DNA of 64,000 nt. Origin: Bacteroidota bacterium (GTDB taxonomy: Bacteria > Bacteroidota > Bacteroidia > Bacteroidales > F082). Positions 1 to 8,362 of this stretch are shown here, one piece after another (within the stretch, counting starts at the first letter, position 1; the number at the start of each line of letters is the position of its first letter). Both the position numbers and the translations under genes were made by a program. The stretch spans positions 1,674,001-1,738,000 of the forward strand of contig JADJXJ010000001.1 in assembly GCA_016715945.1 (NCBI GenBank). Reading direction: 5' to 3'. The notes beneath the pieces are model-generated. The model had not been told where the DNA came from. It searched no databases and worked only from the letters and a program-made list of their open reading frames with translations.

Positions 1-246
1 AGCCTCAAGGCAGTGCAGGCCCTGCGCGATGCAGGCGCCAATGTGAAAGGCATGCTCGCCATTTTTTCCTACAACCTTGCACAGGCAACCGAAAATTTCA
101 AAGTCCACAACTGCCCCCTCCACACCCTGACCAACTTTAACATCCTGGTTGAAAAAGCACTGAACGACAACTACATAGACGAACAGGCCTACGCTTCGCT
201 GATCGAATGGCGAAAAGACCCCAAAGCATGGAGCGACGCGCGTTGA
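1..246 (+). CDS. pyrE: Orotate phosphoribosyltransferase, C-terminal part
   Basis: The window opens inside this gene; 81 codons and the TGA stop are visible. The residues read as the end of orotate phosphoribosyltransferase, which joins orotate to PRPP to make OMP in pyrimidine synthesis in the cytoplasm. The segment includes the final beta strand, a 'FSYNLAQA' stretch and the closing helices ending in a 'WRKDPKAW'-like tail, as in Bacteroidota PyrE. The PRPP-binding loop lies upstream of the window and cannot be checked. The next gene follows after 33 nt on the same strand, so the two may be co-transcribed. Confidence 0.85.
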   Translation, partial: SLKAVQALRDAGANVKGMLAIFSYNLAQATENFKVHNCPLHTLTNFNILVEKALNDNYIDEQAYASLIEWRKDPKAWSDAR

Positions 247-279
247 AAAAGTAAACCTCAGAAAAAAACATCTTCAATT

Positions 280-678
280 ATGAACTTTACCAGCGAATGG
301 GTGAATGTGAATGCACCGGCCGAAAAGGTTTTTGCCAAAGCAACCGACCTGAAAAATCTTGGTGAGGTGATGCCGGAGCAAATTGTGAACTGGCAGGCCG
401 ACGACACGCATTGTTCGTTTACGATAAAAGGCATGACCAGCCTGAAGCTTAGGGTGGATGAGAAAAATCCGTCAAGACTGATGCGGCTCGTGCCCGATGG
501 CAAGTCGCCTGTGGAATTCGAGCTTTTGTTTTATGTGAAGCCGGCGGGCGATCAGGCCTCGTCGGTAATGGTGGAAGTTGAAGCCGACCTCAACCCTATG
601 CTTGCACTGATGGCCCGCCGTCCGCTGCAGAACCTGGTCGACACCATAGCGGCAGGTCTCGGCCGCTGGAATTATTGA
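280..678 (+). CDS. SRPBCC (START-like) family protein
   Basis: A 132-residue soluble protein with no signal peptide. The order of strands and helices, and the opening 'FTSEWVNVNAPAEKVF' followed by a 'L..LGEVMPE' segment, match small SRPBCC/START-like proteins often found beside pyrE in Bacteroidota. The fold has a hydrophobic cavity under a long C-terminal helix, here about residues 108-130, that usually binds a lipophilic ligand. No catalytic motif is visible and the ligand is unknown. It sits 33 nt after pyrE, and its last bases overlap the 3' end of the convergent birA gene by 7 nt. Confidence 0.7.
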   Translation: MNFTSEWVNVNAPAEKVFAKATDLKNLGEVMPEQIVNWQADDTHCSFTIKGMTSLKLRVDEKNPSRLMRLVPDGKSPVEFELLFYVKPAGDQASSVMVEVEADLNPMLALMARRPLQNLVDTIAAGLGRWNY

Positions 679-1421
679 ACCATCCTGGCTTCCGAAAGGT
701 CGTACGCTTGCAGCTGGCCGGGCGCAGTCGCAAGCTGAATGCGGCCAAACTCATCAACGCCCGCAATCTTACAATCCACCAGATTACCACCGATACGGAA
801 CTGCCTGATCTCGCCCAATCCCCGCAGGCGATTCAGATAGTTGATGCGCAGCAACTTCGCATCCCCCTGCTCAATGCGGCCGATTTCCTTTTTCATGTAA
901 TCCATCAGCTCAGCCAACAGGCCGTGGCGGTCGTAAATTCTGCCCGAAAGCATCCGCATCGAAACAGGATTAGGGAGCTCCTCCGGAAAATCCAATTGAT
1001 TGACATTGAGCCCGATGCTGATGATGGAATGGGTGATGAGCGCACCCGAAACCGTGTTGCTGATCAGTACGCCGGCCAGTTTGCTGTTGCCCGACCAGAT
1101 ATCGTTGGGCCACTTGATGCTGACCGAGGGAATGGCAAATGCATCCATTAAACCCGCAATGGCGAGCGATACGGCCATAGTAATTTCAAACTGGCGTGAA
1201 GCAGCCAGGTGGCGCGGACACCAGCAAAAGCTCATCAAAAGGTTTTGACCCGGCGCGCTGTGCCAGGTGTTGTTTCCCTGACCACGTCCACCTGTCTGAA
1301 AATCAGCCGTAATCACTTTCCCGCAAACCGGTTCGCCCGCCTGAAGCATCTCACTCAGCAGCTTGTGGGTGGAAGTGGTCGGCCCGAGGCGCAGCATGTT
1401 ATCCGCCATGAAGTCCGTCAT
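672..1421 (-). CDS. birA: Biotin--[acetyl-CoA-carboxylase] ligase
   Basis: A 249-residue single-domain biotin protein ligase. It makes biotinyl-AMP and transfers biotin to the carrier lysine of carboxylases in the cytoplasm. The biotin/ATP loop 'GGRGQGNNTWHS' lies near residue 44 and the catalytic-lysine motif 'KWPNDIW' near residue 103, followed by 'KLAGVLI'. There is no N-terminal helix-turn-helix, so it should not act as the bio operon repressor as E. coli BirA does. The C-terminal SH3-like cap is present. It is transcribed against the SRPBCC gene and divergently from rsfS. Confidence 0.9.
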   Translation of the reverse strand: MTDFMADNMLRLGPTTSTHKLLSEMLQAGEPVCGKVITADFQTGGRGQGNNTWHSAPGQNLLMSFCWCPRHLAASRQFEITMAVSLAIAGLMDAFAIPSVSIKWPNDIWSGNSKLAGVLISNTVSGALITHSIISIGLNVNQLDFPEELPNPVSMRMLSGRIYDRHGLLAELMDYMKKEIGRIEQGDAKLLRINYLNRLRGLGEIRQFRIGGNLVDCKIAGVDEFGRIQLATAPGQLQAYDLSEARMVQ

Positions 1422-1551
1422 TTTCCGGCAAATTTAAGGTTTGCCGCACTGTGCTTTGCTTCATCCCGCCGTGATAAACAATCCATAACAATAATTAACT
1501 GATTTTGAATACCTGATCAAAAGCAGCGCCGCAGGGGGTGTAAAGATTCTG

Positions 1552-1559
1552 TATTTTTG
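1552..1559 (+). promoter_or_regulatory. Possible -7 element upstream of rsfS
   Basis: TATTTTTG matches the Bacteroidota -7 consensus TAnnTTTG and lies 60 nt before the rsfS start. I see no convincing TTTG at the usual distance upstream, so only the -7 half is supported. Confidence 0.35.
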
Positions 1560-1619
1560 CAGATTCGAGCATCGGCTATAGCCGAACATTCGTTGTAAAC
1601 CGTTTGTTTAAGGAGGACA

Positions 1620-2003
1620 ATGCCCAGAAGAAAACCCCGGAAAACAGAAAACAGTATGCCCCTGCTGAGCACCGTTGTAGCCGCATTGCAGGATAAAAAA
1701 GGAAAAGACATTGTGAGTCTCGACCTCAGAACCACCCATTCATCGCTTACCGATTATTTTGTGATCTGCCACGGCACTTCCAAGACACAGGTAGATGCAC
1801 TTGCCGGAGAAGTGATTGATAAGGCGCTGACAGTTGCAGGCGCAAAACCATACAACAAAGAAGGTTTTGAAAATTCGGAATGGATTTTGATTGACTTTGT
1901 GGACGTAGTGGTGCACATTTTCCTTGAGCAGACCCGGAAATTTTATCAGCTTGAGCAGCTCTGGGCAGATGCCGCACGCACCGAACATGCCTATGCAGAG
2001 TAG
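1620..2003 (+). CDS. rsfS: Ribosomal silencing factor RsfS (iojap family)
   Basis: A 127-residue RsfS/YbeB/iojap protein. The family binds ribosomal protein uL14 on the large subunit and blocks subunit joining when nutrients are short. The motif 'LTDYFVICHG' (about residues 43-52) and the later 'WILIDF.DVVVHIF' are diagnostic. The ATG at 1620 is chosen because AGGAGG lies at 1611-1616, an unusually strong Shine-Dalgarno for this phylum; a second ATG at residue 13 is possible. FtsH follows 46 nt later, a common Bacteroidota gene order. Confidence 0.92.
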   Translation: MPRRKPRKTENSMPLLSTVVAALQDKKGKDIVSLDLRTTHSSLTDYFVICHGTSKTQVDALAGEVIDKALTVAGAKPYNKEGFENSEWILIDFVDVVVHIFLEQTRKFYQLEQLWADAARTEHAYAE

Positions 2004-2049
2004 GCAGCAACAATTTTCTTACAAACCTTTGCACGACAAAAACCTCAAG

Positions 2050-4131
2050 ATGAGCCAGGACAACTCAAATAAGACACCGAAAAAACCTCTGTCGCGGGAA
2101 AACGGCGACAAACCCAGGTTTAATTTTTACTGGATTTACGGCATACTTGCTGTGGTTTTTCTTTTGATACAGTTCTACAACTGGGAGCCAGGACCACAGC
2201 AGATCAACAAAGGCGAATTGCTCCGCATGCTGCAAAATGGTGATGTGCAACGCATCGACCTCGTAAACCGCGAAATTGCCGAGATCTATGTTAAACCCGA
2301 CAAAATAGACCTTTATCTGCCAAAAGACGAGCAAGGCAAAAACCAGGAACGCCCGCTTGCTCCCAACAAACCGCATTTTACCTATCAGATCGGAGAAGTA
2401 GGCGCGTTTGAACGGGATGTAGCGCAAGCGCAGGAAGGTCAGGAAAACCCGATCTATGTGAACAACATCACCCGGCGCAACTGGACCACAGAAATCCTGG
2501 GATGGATCTTCCCGCTGCTGCTGCTCATTGGCGTTTGGTTTTTCATTATGCGTATGATGAGCCGTGGCGCCGGAGGCGCTGGCGGCCAGATCTTTAACAT
2601 TGGCAAATCGAAGGCCCAGCTTTTCGACAAAAACACCATGGTCAACGTCACTTTTAAAGATGTTGCAGGCCTGGACGAAGCCAAGGTGGAGATCATGGAG
2701 ATTGTTGATTTCCTGCGCAACCCGGAAAAATACACCAAACTTGGAGGTAAAATCCCGAAAGGCGTCTTGCTTGTTGGCCCTCCCGGTACTGGTAAAACGC
2801 TGTTGGCCAAGTCGGTAGCCGGCGAAGCCCACGTGCCCTTCTTTTCCATATCGGGTTCCGACTTTGTTGAGATGTTTGTGGGGGTGGGCGCCTCGCGCGT
2901 GCGCGACCTGTTCAAGCAAGCCAAAGAAAAATCGCCCTGCATCATCTTCATCGACGAGATTGATGCAATTGGCAGGGCGCGTGGCAAAAACCCGGCCACC
3001 GGCGCCAACGATGAACGCGAAAACACATTGAACCAGCTGCTTACCGAAATGGACGGCTTTTCCACCAACTCAGGTGTGATTGTGCTGGCTGCTACCAACC
3101 GTGCCGACATCCTCGACCGCGCCCTGATGCGTGCCGGCAGGTTCGACAGGCAGATCTATGTGGAATTGCCCGACCTGGAAGGCCGCAAGGAAATTTTTGC
3201 CGTACACATGCGCAATCTGAAACTCGACAGCAGTGTGGACAGGGACTTTCTGGCCAAGCAAACCCCCGGATTTTCGGGTGCCGACATTGCCAATGTGTGC
3301 AACGAAGCTGCCCTGATTGCTGCACGTCACAACCACGAGATGATTACCAAGCAGGACTTCATGGACGCCATCGACAGAATCATAGGCGGATTGGAGAAGA
3401 AAAACAAAATCATCTCGCCCAACGAAAAGAAAGTGGTTGCATACCACGAAGCCGGCCACGCCACAGTAAGTTGGCTGCTCGAGCATGCCCACCCGCTTGT
3501 AAAAGTAACCATTGTGCCCCGTGGCCGTTCGCTTGGAGCAGCCTGGTATCTGCCCGAAGAAAGAGCCATCGTAACTTACGAGCAAATGTTCGACGAAATG
3601 GTAGCTACGCTTGGGGGCCGGGCTGCAGAACAGGTCATTTTCGGCAGAGTGTCCACCGGCGCACTCAGCGACCTTGAGAAAGTAACCAAACAGGCCTATG
3701 CCATGGTTACCTACTACGGCCTGAGCAAAAGGCTGGGCAACATCAGTTTCTACGACTCCACCGGCCAGAACGAATTTGCTTTCAGCAAGCCATTCAGCGA
3801 AAAAACCAACGAAATCATTGATGAGGAAATCAGTTCGCTGGTTGAATCTGCTTACCAGAGAGCAGTACAATTGCTCGAAGAAAATAAAGAAGGACTGATC
3901 AGATTGGCAGAAAAACTGCTTGAGAAAGAAGTTATTTTCAGCGAAGACCTTGAAGCGATCTTCGGCAAGCGGCCCTGGCAACCAGAACCTGCCCAGCAGA
4001 ACGTAGGCACGCCGGCTGCTCAACCAGAAACTGAGCCAGCCAACGAACCGGTAGCGGCCGAAGAACCAAACCAAAACCCGTCAGCCCATGAACATGAAAG
4101 ACAGCACACCCAAGGAACAAATCCTGGCTAA
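2050..4131 (+). CDS. ftsH: ATP-dependent zinc metalloprotease FtsH
   Basis: A 693-residue membrane-anchored AAA+ protease that extracts and degrades membrane and short-lived cytoplasmic proteins. Two membrane segments flank a periplasmic domain: one near residues 24-42 and one near 146-166. Then come Walker A 'GPPGTGKT', Walker B 'CIIFIDEID', the second region of homology with 'GRFDRQ', the zinc motif HEAGH, and a downstream Asp in 'LSDLEKVT' as third ligand. The open frame extends upstream to 1924, overlapping rsfS, but the ATG at 2050 (MSQDNSNK) gives the normal FtsH N-terminus and avoids the overlap. The C-terminal tail is Pro/Glu-rich and overlaps the next gene by 44 nt. Confidence 0.95.
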   Translation: MSQDNSNKTPKKPLSRENGDKPRFNFYWIYGILAVVFLLIQFYNWEPGPQQINKGELLRMLQNGDVQRIDLVNREIAEIYVKPDKIDLYLPKDEQGKNQERPLAPNKPHFTYQIGEVGAFERDVAQAQEGQENPIYVNNITRRNWTTEILGWIFPLLLLIGVWFFIMRMMSRGAGGAGGQIFNIGKSKAQLFDKNTMVNVTFKDVAGLDEAKVEIMEIVDFLRNPEKYTKLGGKIPKGVLLVGPPGTGKTLLAKSVAGEAHVPFFSISGSDFVEMFVGVGASRVRDLFKQAKEKSPCIIFIDEIDAIGRARGKNPATGANDERENTLNQLLTEMDGFSTNSGVIVLAATNRADILDRALMRAGRFDRQIYVELPDLEGRKEIFAVHMRNLKLDSSVDRDFLAKQTPGFSGADIANVCNEAALIAARHNHEMITKQDFMDAIDRIIGGLEKKNKIISPNEKKVVAYHEAGHATVSWLLEHAHPLVKVTIVPRGRSLGAAWYLPEERAIVTYEQMFDEMVATLGGRAAEQVIFGRVSTGALSDLEKVTKQAYAMVTYYGLSKRLGNISFYDSTGQNEFAFSKPFSEKTNEIIDEEISSLVESAYQRAVQLLEENKEGLIRLAEKLLEKEVIFSEDLEAIFGKRPWQPEPAQQNVGTPAAQPETEPANEPVAAEEPNQNPSAHEHERQHTQGTNPG

Positions 4132-4744
4132 CATACGTAACGCTCTGATTGACAAGGCCACCAATGCCCACCCCGGAGTGGAAATGCAGGGACCTGTGTT
4201 CAAAGCTGCCGATCCCGACGAATCGCCGGACATCGTATTTGCCGACATGTTTTCGGAAGCAGGAGGTCAGTTTATTTATTGCGAAAACGAGTCGGTGATG
4301 GCCGATCTGCTTCAGCAGCTCATGCATAGCCGTGGTTGGACTGCCCTATGGTGCAAAAGCGAGCGCCTGGCCAATTTTCTCGAAGCTGCCGAGATCCCGT
4401 TTTTCATGCAGGCCCACGCCTCCGACGACGAGCTGGTAAGCATCACAACTTGCGAAAGGTTGATTTCCGAAACTGGAAGCATCATGATATCCGACCTGGT
4501 TGCCGGTGGACGTGAGCTTTATTCGATGCCTGACGTACACCTCGTGCTCGCTTTTGCCAGCCAGGTACGCACCTCGCTAAAGGCTGCTTTCAGCGACATG
4601 AAAGCCAAATATCCCAATGGCATGCCTCCCATGCTCACCACCATCACCGGACCCAGCCGCACAGCCGACATCGAGAAAACACTCGTCAAAGGCGCCCATG
4701 GCCCGAAAGAACTTTTCCTGTTCCTGATCGACGACCTGCAATAA
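4088..4744 (+). CDS. LUD domain protein (LutC/YkgG-like)
   Basis: A 218-residue protein with the LUD fold known from lactate-utilisation protein LutC. It begins with the short helical 'KEQILANIRNAL' and ends with the conserved 'ITGPSRTADIEKTLVKGAHGPKEL' region, which marks the family. LutA and LutB are absent here. The gene is embedded between ftsH and cdsA, as in many Bacteroidota, so lactate use is not implied and its role is unknown. The start overlaps the ftsH 3' end by 44 nt in another frame, suggesting translational coupling. A second in-frame ATG lies at 4094. Confidence 0.8.
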   Translation: MNMKDSTPKEQILANIRNALIDKATNAHPGVEMQGPVFKAADPDESPDIVFADMFSEAGGQFIYCENESVMADLLQQLMHSRGWTALWCKSERLANFLEAAEIPFFMQAHASDDELVSITTCERLISETGSIMISDLVAGGRELYSMPDVHLVLAFASQVRTSLKAAFSDMKAKYPNGMPPMLTTITGPSRTADIEKTLVKGAHGPKELFLFLIDDLQ

Positions 4745-4755
4745 GCTCCACTGCA

Positions 4756-5589
4756 TTGGATACCAAGCTCAACAACCTGGTCACCCGCACCATTTATGGC
4801 CTGCTGTTTGCCGTAATCGTCGTTGGCAGCATGCTGTTTTCCAATGTGTTGTTTGCCGTGGTGATGCTCTTTGTGGTGTTCGAAGGCAGCCGCGAAATGG
4901 TCAGACTGCACAACAGTGTCAGGTTCAACCCGAACCACCGCACAGCCTTTTATCTCAATGCCCTGGCCGCCTACTTTCTGGCAGTTGTAGTATCAGCCGG
5001 GCTGATACACACCAAATGGCTCATCCTGTCGCTGCTTTCGTTGTTGTTTCCTTACATTCACGCGCTTTTCAGCAAGCGGCAGAACACAACTGCTATATTA
5101 ATCGTTCATTGGCAGATACTTATTTTTATTGCGCTGCCGGCCAGCCTCATGGTCTTTCTTCAGCAAGGCCATATCCCTGCCGCCTCTTCAGGCGCTTATA
5201 CCTTGCTCAGCATTATCCTGCTGATCTGGATCAACGATATTTTTGCTTATCTGACCGGCATTTCTTTCGGTAAGCACAAGCTGTTCAGCCGTATCTCGCC
5301 AAAGAAAACCTGGGAGGGCACAATAGGCGGACTGCTGGCTAGCCTCGCGGCAGCATGGGCAATTGGTCGTTACATCGGCTGGATTGCACAAGCCGACGCT
5401 ATCCCACTGGCACTGATCATTGTGGTCAGCGGTAGCCTGGGCGACCTCACCGAATCCATGTTGAAACGGCAGTCGGGCATCAAAGATTCCGGCAGGCTCA
5501 TCCCAGGCCACGGCGGCATACTCGATCGTTTCGACGCCAGCTTTTTCGCTGTGCCCGCAGCGTTTGTCTATCTTTTCTTAACTACCTGA
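4756..5589 (+). CDS. cdsA: Phosphatidate cytidylyltransferase
   Basis: A 277-residue polytopic inner-membrane enzyme that makes CDP-diacylglycerol from phosphatidate and CTP, the branch point of phospholipid synthesis. About eight hydrophobic segments are visible. The family signature is present near the C-terminus: 'SPKKTWEG' followed by 'GDLTESMLKR', 'KDSG' and 'PGHGGILDRFD', which carry the metal-binding Asp residues. The only suitable start is TTG at 4756, 11 nt after the LUD stop. The next gene, psd, acts two steps downstream in phosphatidylethanolamine synthesis and starts 5 nt after this stop. Confidence 0.92.
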   Translation: MDTKLNNLVTRTIYGLLFAVIVVGSMLFSNVLFAVVMLFVVFEGSREMVRLHNSVRFNPNHRTAFYLNALAAYFLAVVVSAGLIHTKWLILSLLSLLFPYIHALFSKRQNTTAILIVHWQILIFIALPASLMVFLQQGHIPAASSGAYTLLSIILLIWINDIFAYLTGISFGKHKLFSRISPKKTWEGTIGGLLASLAAAWAIGRYIGWIAQADAIPLALIIVVSGSLGDLTESMLKRQSGIKDSGRLIPGHGGILDRFDASFFAVPAAFVYLFLTT

Positions 5590-5594
5590 TTCAC

Positions 5595-6254
5595 ATGCAC
5601 ATTCACCGCGAAGGATTTAAAATCATTTTCACCACTGCCTTATTCCTTTTTGCAGTCAATGCTTTGATGTGGATGACCCTTCCTGAAACGGGGATCTTCC
5701 ATTACATTATCCTGTTCATTTCGCTGGCCACTTTGGTCTGGGCTGTGAGTTTTTTCAGGGTTCCGCACCGGCAGATCATTGAAGCTGATGATGCCATTGT
5801 GGCTTCAGCCGACGGAACGGTAGTGGCCGTTGAAGAGGTTCAGGAAACTGAATATTTCAACGACAAACGCATACAGGTTTCGGTGTTTATGTCGCCTTTC
5901 AATGTGCATGTCAACTGGTTTCCATGCGATGGAACGGTGTCGTACGTCAAATACCATCCCGGTAAGTTTCTGATTGCCAACCATCCCAAATCGTCCACCC
6001 TGAACGAGCGGAACACCATCGTGGTGCGCGATACCAAAGGTCGTGAGGTGCTTGTCAGGCAGATTGCGGGCATGCTGGCGCGAAGGATTATTTGTTTTGT
6101 CGAACCCGGCGATAAAGCTACACTTGGTGGCGAATTCGGTTTGATCAGGTTTGGTTCCAGGGTAGATTTTCTGGTGCCAGCCGATGCAAAAGTGAATGTA
6201 AAGATTGGCGACAAAGTGCGCGCCAACCGCACCATCATCGCCTGGTTCAGTTAG
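5595..6254 (+). CDS. psd: Phosphatidylserine decarboxylase proenzyme (short type)
   Basis: A 219-residue phosphatidylserine decarboxylase of the short archaeal/Bacteroidota type, converting phosphatidylserine to phosphatidylethanolamine. Two N-terminal membrane segments occupy about residues 10-55. The conserved 'SPFNVHVNWFP' motif and the late 'GLIRFGSRVD' are present; the Gly-Ser bond in that second motif is where the proenzyme self-cleaves to form the pyruvoyl group. It is coupled to cdsA and ends convergently 4 nt from the yjjG-like gene. Confidence 0.9.
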   Translation: MHIHREGFKIIFTTALFLFAVNALMWMTLPETGIFHYIILFISLATLVWAVSFFRVPHRQIIEADDAIVASADGTVVAVEEVQETEYFNDKRIQVSVFMSPFNVHVNWFPCDGTVSYVKYHPGKFLIANHPKSSTLNERNTIVVRDTKGREVLVRQIAGMLARRIICFVEPGDKATLGGEFGLIRFGSRVDFLVPADAKVNVKIGDKVRANRTIIAWFS

Positions 6255-6258
6255 TTTT

Positions 6259-6960
6259 TCACAGCAGGCTCATCAATTCCTTCAGGCTTCTGATTTCATA
6301 TCCCGGCCTGATGGAGGTGCTTCGACCCCGGGCATTGTAATACACCGCATTGAGCCCAAACGCCATGGCACCTTCCACATCCACTTCCGGATCGTCGCCT
6401 ACCATCAGGCTGTTGCTGGCCTCTGCCCCGGCCCGCTGCAATGCCAGGGCGAATATCCCGGGTTCAGGCTTCTTGACGCCGGCCTCTTCGGAGGTGATGA
6501 TGTGTTCAAAATATTTTTCCAGGCCGGCTTCCTTGACCTTGGTGTACTGCACTTCGGCAAACCCATTGGTAATCAGGTGAAGTCTGTATTTCGGACAGAG
6601 GTACTCCAACACTTCGATGGCATATGGCTCAAGCCGTACGATGCGGGGCGCATGCCACAGATAAAAATCGGACATCTGCTCATCAAGCCCTGGCATGAAT
6701 ATCCCAAAGCTCTCCAGCGTCAGTCGGAAGCGTTTGCTGCGCAAGTCTTCCTTTTGTATTTTTCCTTCGCGATATAGCGCCCAAAGGGCATCGTTGTGCT
6801 GATGATAAATCCGGCTGAAATCGGTAAGGTTCAGGCCATGTATGGCTGCCAGACGAAAATGATCAAACATCAGCCGGAAAGCCTCGTTGGAGCTGGCCTC
6901 AAAATCCCAGATGGTGTTGTCGAGGTCGAAAAATATATGTTCAAGGCCCTTGGCAATCAT
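6259..6960 (-). CDS. YjjG-type noncanonical pyrimidine nucleotidase (HAD)
   Basis: A 233-residue HAD-superfamily phosphatase. The nucleophile motif 'FFDLDNTIWDFE' is near residue 10, the Thr motif is in 'LHLITNG', and the Lys/Asp motifs are in 'GVKKPEPGIF' and 'MVGDDPEVDV'. These fit the YjjG family, which removes phosphate from damaged or noncanonical pyrimidine nucleotides. Its ATG overlaps the end of the upstream methyltransferase gene by 4 nt, so the pair is probably one transcript. Confidence 0.85.
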   Translation of the reverse strand: MIAKGLEHIFFDLDNTIWDFEASSNEAFRLMFDHFRLAAIHGLNLTDFSRIYHQHNDALWALYREGKIQKEDLRSKRFRLTLESFGIFMPGLDEQMSDFYLWHAPRIVRLEPYAIEVLEYLCPKYRLHLITNGFAEVQYTKVKEAGLEKYFEHIITSEEAGVKKPEPGIFALALQRAGAEASNSLMVGDDPEVDVEGAMAFGLNAVYYNARGRSTSIRPGYEIRSLKELMSLL

Positions 6961-7502
6961 GATTGGCGCATGTTTTGGAGCTTCTGTTGTATCCAGCCGA
7001 ACAATACAAGTGCAGCGGCATGGCTTACATTGAGCGAGCGGGTAGGCCCCGGAACAGGGATATGCACACTGAGGCTGGCTCTTTGCAGCACAGGCGCGCT
7101 GATGCCATGCACCTCGTTGCCCACCACAAAAACCGGATGATCAGGCAGTTCTAAGTCGAACAGGCTTACAGAACAGCTTGTTGTTTCGATGGCCACCACA
7201 CAGGCCCGGGATGGCAGGCTGTTCAGCCAGGTTTCAGTTTCCATGAATTTCCATGGCAGGTTGTTGCAGCTACTCGCCGCTACCCGTTTCACCCTGGAGA
7301 GGTTGACCTGTGTGCTGTCGCCTAAGAAAACAACTTCCGAAGCTCCGGCATTGTCGGCCAGCCGGATGAGGGCACCCATATTTTCGGGGTTACGCAGGTG
7401 GTCGGCCACCAGCACCGGGCGTCCATGCAATTGGAAGAAACGCTCCCAGGAATGGCCCGTAAACAGATCGTTCGACTTGATGTATTGATTTAGCAAGCGC
7501 AA
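6957..7502 (-). CDS. TrmH/SpoU family RNA 2'-O-methyltransferase
   Basis: A 181-residue SPOUT-class methyltransferase using SAM to methylate a ribose 2'-hydroxyl in tRNA or rRNA. The three SpoU motifs are visible: 'LRNPENMGALIRLADNAG' near the N-terminus, 'VFVVGNEVHGIS' in the middle, and 'IPVPGPTRSLNVSHAAAL' near the end, which form the knotted SAM site. The substrate-binding N-terminal domain of longer relatives is missing, so the target nucleotide cannot be predicted. A terminator for the upstream gene lies directly before it, so it may have its own promoter. Confidence 0.85.
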   Translation of the reverse strand: MRLLNQYIKSNDLFTGHSWERFFQLHGRPVLVADHLRNPENMGALIRLADNAGASEVVFLGDSTQVNLSRVKRVAASSCNNLPWKFMETETWLNSLPSRACVVAIETTSCSVSLFDLELPDHPVFVVGNEVHGISAPVLQRASLSVHIPVPGPTRSLNVSHAAALVLFGWIQQKLQNMRQS

Positions 7503-7510
7503 ACAGGTTT

Positions 7511-7540
7511 AAAAAAAAACTGCCCGGACATGCGGGCAGT
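7511..7540 (-). terminator. Rho-independent terminator after the zinc ribbon gene
   Basis: ACTGCCCG (7519-7526) pairs perfectly with CGGGCAGT (7533-7540) around a 6-nt loop. Read on the minus strand the hairpin is followed by a run of nine T residues (7511-7519 complement), just past the stop of the zinc ribbon gene. Confidence 0.85.
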
Positions 7541-7559
7541 CATAGATATTCTATCCAGG

Positions 7560-8357
7560 TCAGATGGCAGCCCTGGATGCCACTGTATGATCCACAAGGA
7601 TACGTCCGCAGTATTCGCACACGATAACTTTCTTATGCATGCGGATATCCAGCTGGTGCTGAGGCGGAATCTTATTGAAGCAGCCACCGCAGGCATCGCG
7701 CTCAATCTGCACTACAGCCAGGCCGTTTCGTGCGTTATTCCGGATACGCTTGTAGGCGATCAGCAGGCGCTCTTCGATCTGCTCTTCGTAAAGCTTGGTT
7801 TTGGAAGCCAGTTCGAGCTCTTCTTTTTCAGTTTCTTCGATAATGGATTGAAGCTCTCCTTTTTTGACTTCGAGGTCCGAGTTCTTTTCGGCCAGCTTCT
7901 GGCGGGCAGCTTCAATCTCCCTGTTCAGCTCCTCGATGCGAGCGGTGTATTCGCGGATACGTTTTTCGGCCAGCTGGATTTCGAGCGTCTGGTATTCAAT
8001 TTCCTTCGAAAGTGAGTCGTATTCGCGGTTGTTGCGCACATTCATCTGCTGCTCTTCGTAGCGTTTGATGAGCGCCTGGCTTTCCTTGATGGCGTTTTTC
8101 TTTTCTACAATGCTCTGGTTGAGGGCATTGGTTTCGTTCTCGAACTTTTCGATGCGCGTTTCGAGTCCGGCAATTTCATCTTCGAGGTCCTGCACTTCGA
8201 GCGGAAGCTCACCGCGAATACTTCTGATTTTGTCGATCTGCGAGTCGATCAGCTGCAATGAATAAAGCGCCAGCAACTTGCGTTCGATGCTGTACTCGAG
8301 CTGTTCGTCAACACTTGATGGGGAGGCCATGTTTTTGGCGTTGGTATCTTTCGACAT
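7560..8357 (-). CDS. C4 zinc ribbon coiled-coil protein (HP0958-like)
   Basis: A 265-residue protein with a long charged coiled coil over about residues 25-190, rich in Glu and Lys, and a C-terminal zinc ribbon with Cys223, Cys226, Cys247 and Cys250. This architecture matches the HP0958/CdsZ family, thought to bind RNA or act as a chaperone-like adaptor; its role in Bacteroidota is not established. It lies 5 nt downstream of the Nif3-like gene, a frequent pairing in this phylum, and is closed by a strong terminator. Confidence 0.85.
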   Translation of the reverse strand: MSKDTNAKNMASPSSVDEQLEYSIERKLLALYSLQLIDSQIDKIRSIRGELPLEVQDLEDEIAGLETRIEKFENETNALNQSIVEKKNAIKESQALIKRYEEQQMNVRNNREYDSLSKEIEYQTLEIQLAEKRIREYTARIEELNREIEAARQKLAEKNSDLEVKKGELQSIIEETEKEELELASKTKLYEEQIEERLLIAYKRIRNNARNGLAVVQIERDACGGCFNKIPPQHQLDIRMHKKVIVCEYCGRILVDHTVASRAAI

Positions 8358-8362
8358 ATGTG

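Noticed and set aside
1924..2049. N-terminal extension of FtsH by 42 residues overlapping rsfS
   Set aside because: The extra residues are read from the rsfS 3' region in another frame, lack FtsH-like sequence, and ATG 2050 gives the normal N-terminus.
2065..4327. Long minus-strand open frames across ftsH (also across purL, the CoA-transferase and rny)
   Set aside because: They mirror well-recognised genes, have no family signature or start context, and arise from codon bias on the opposite strand.
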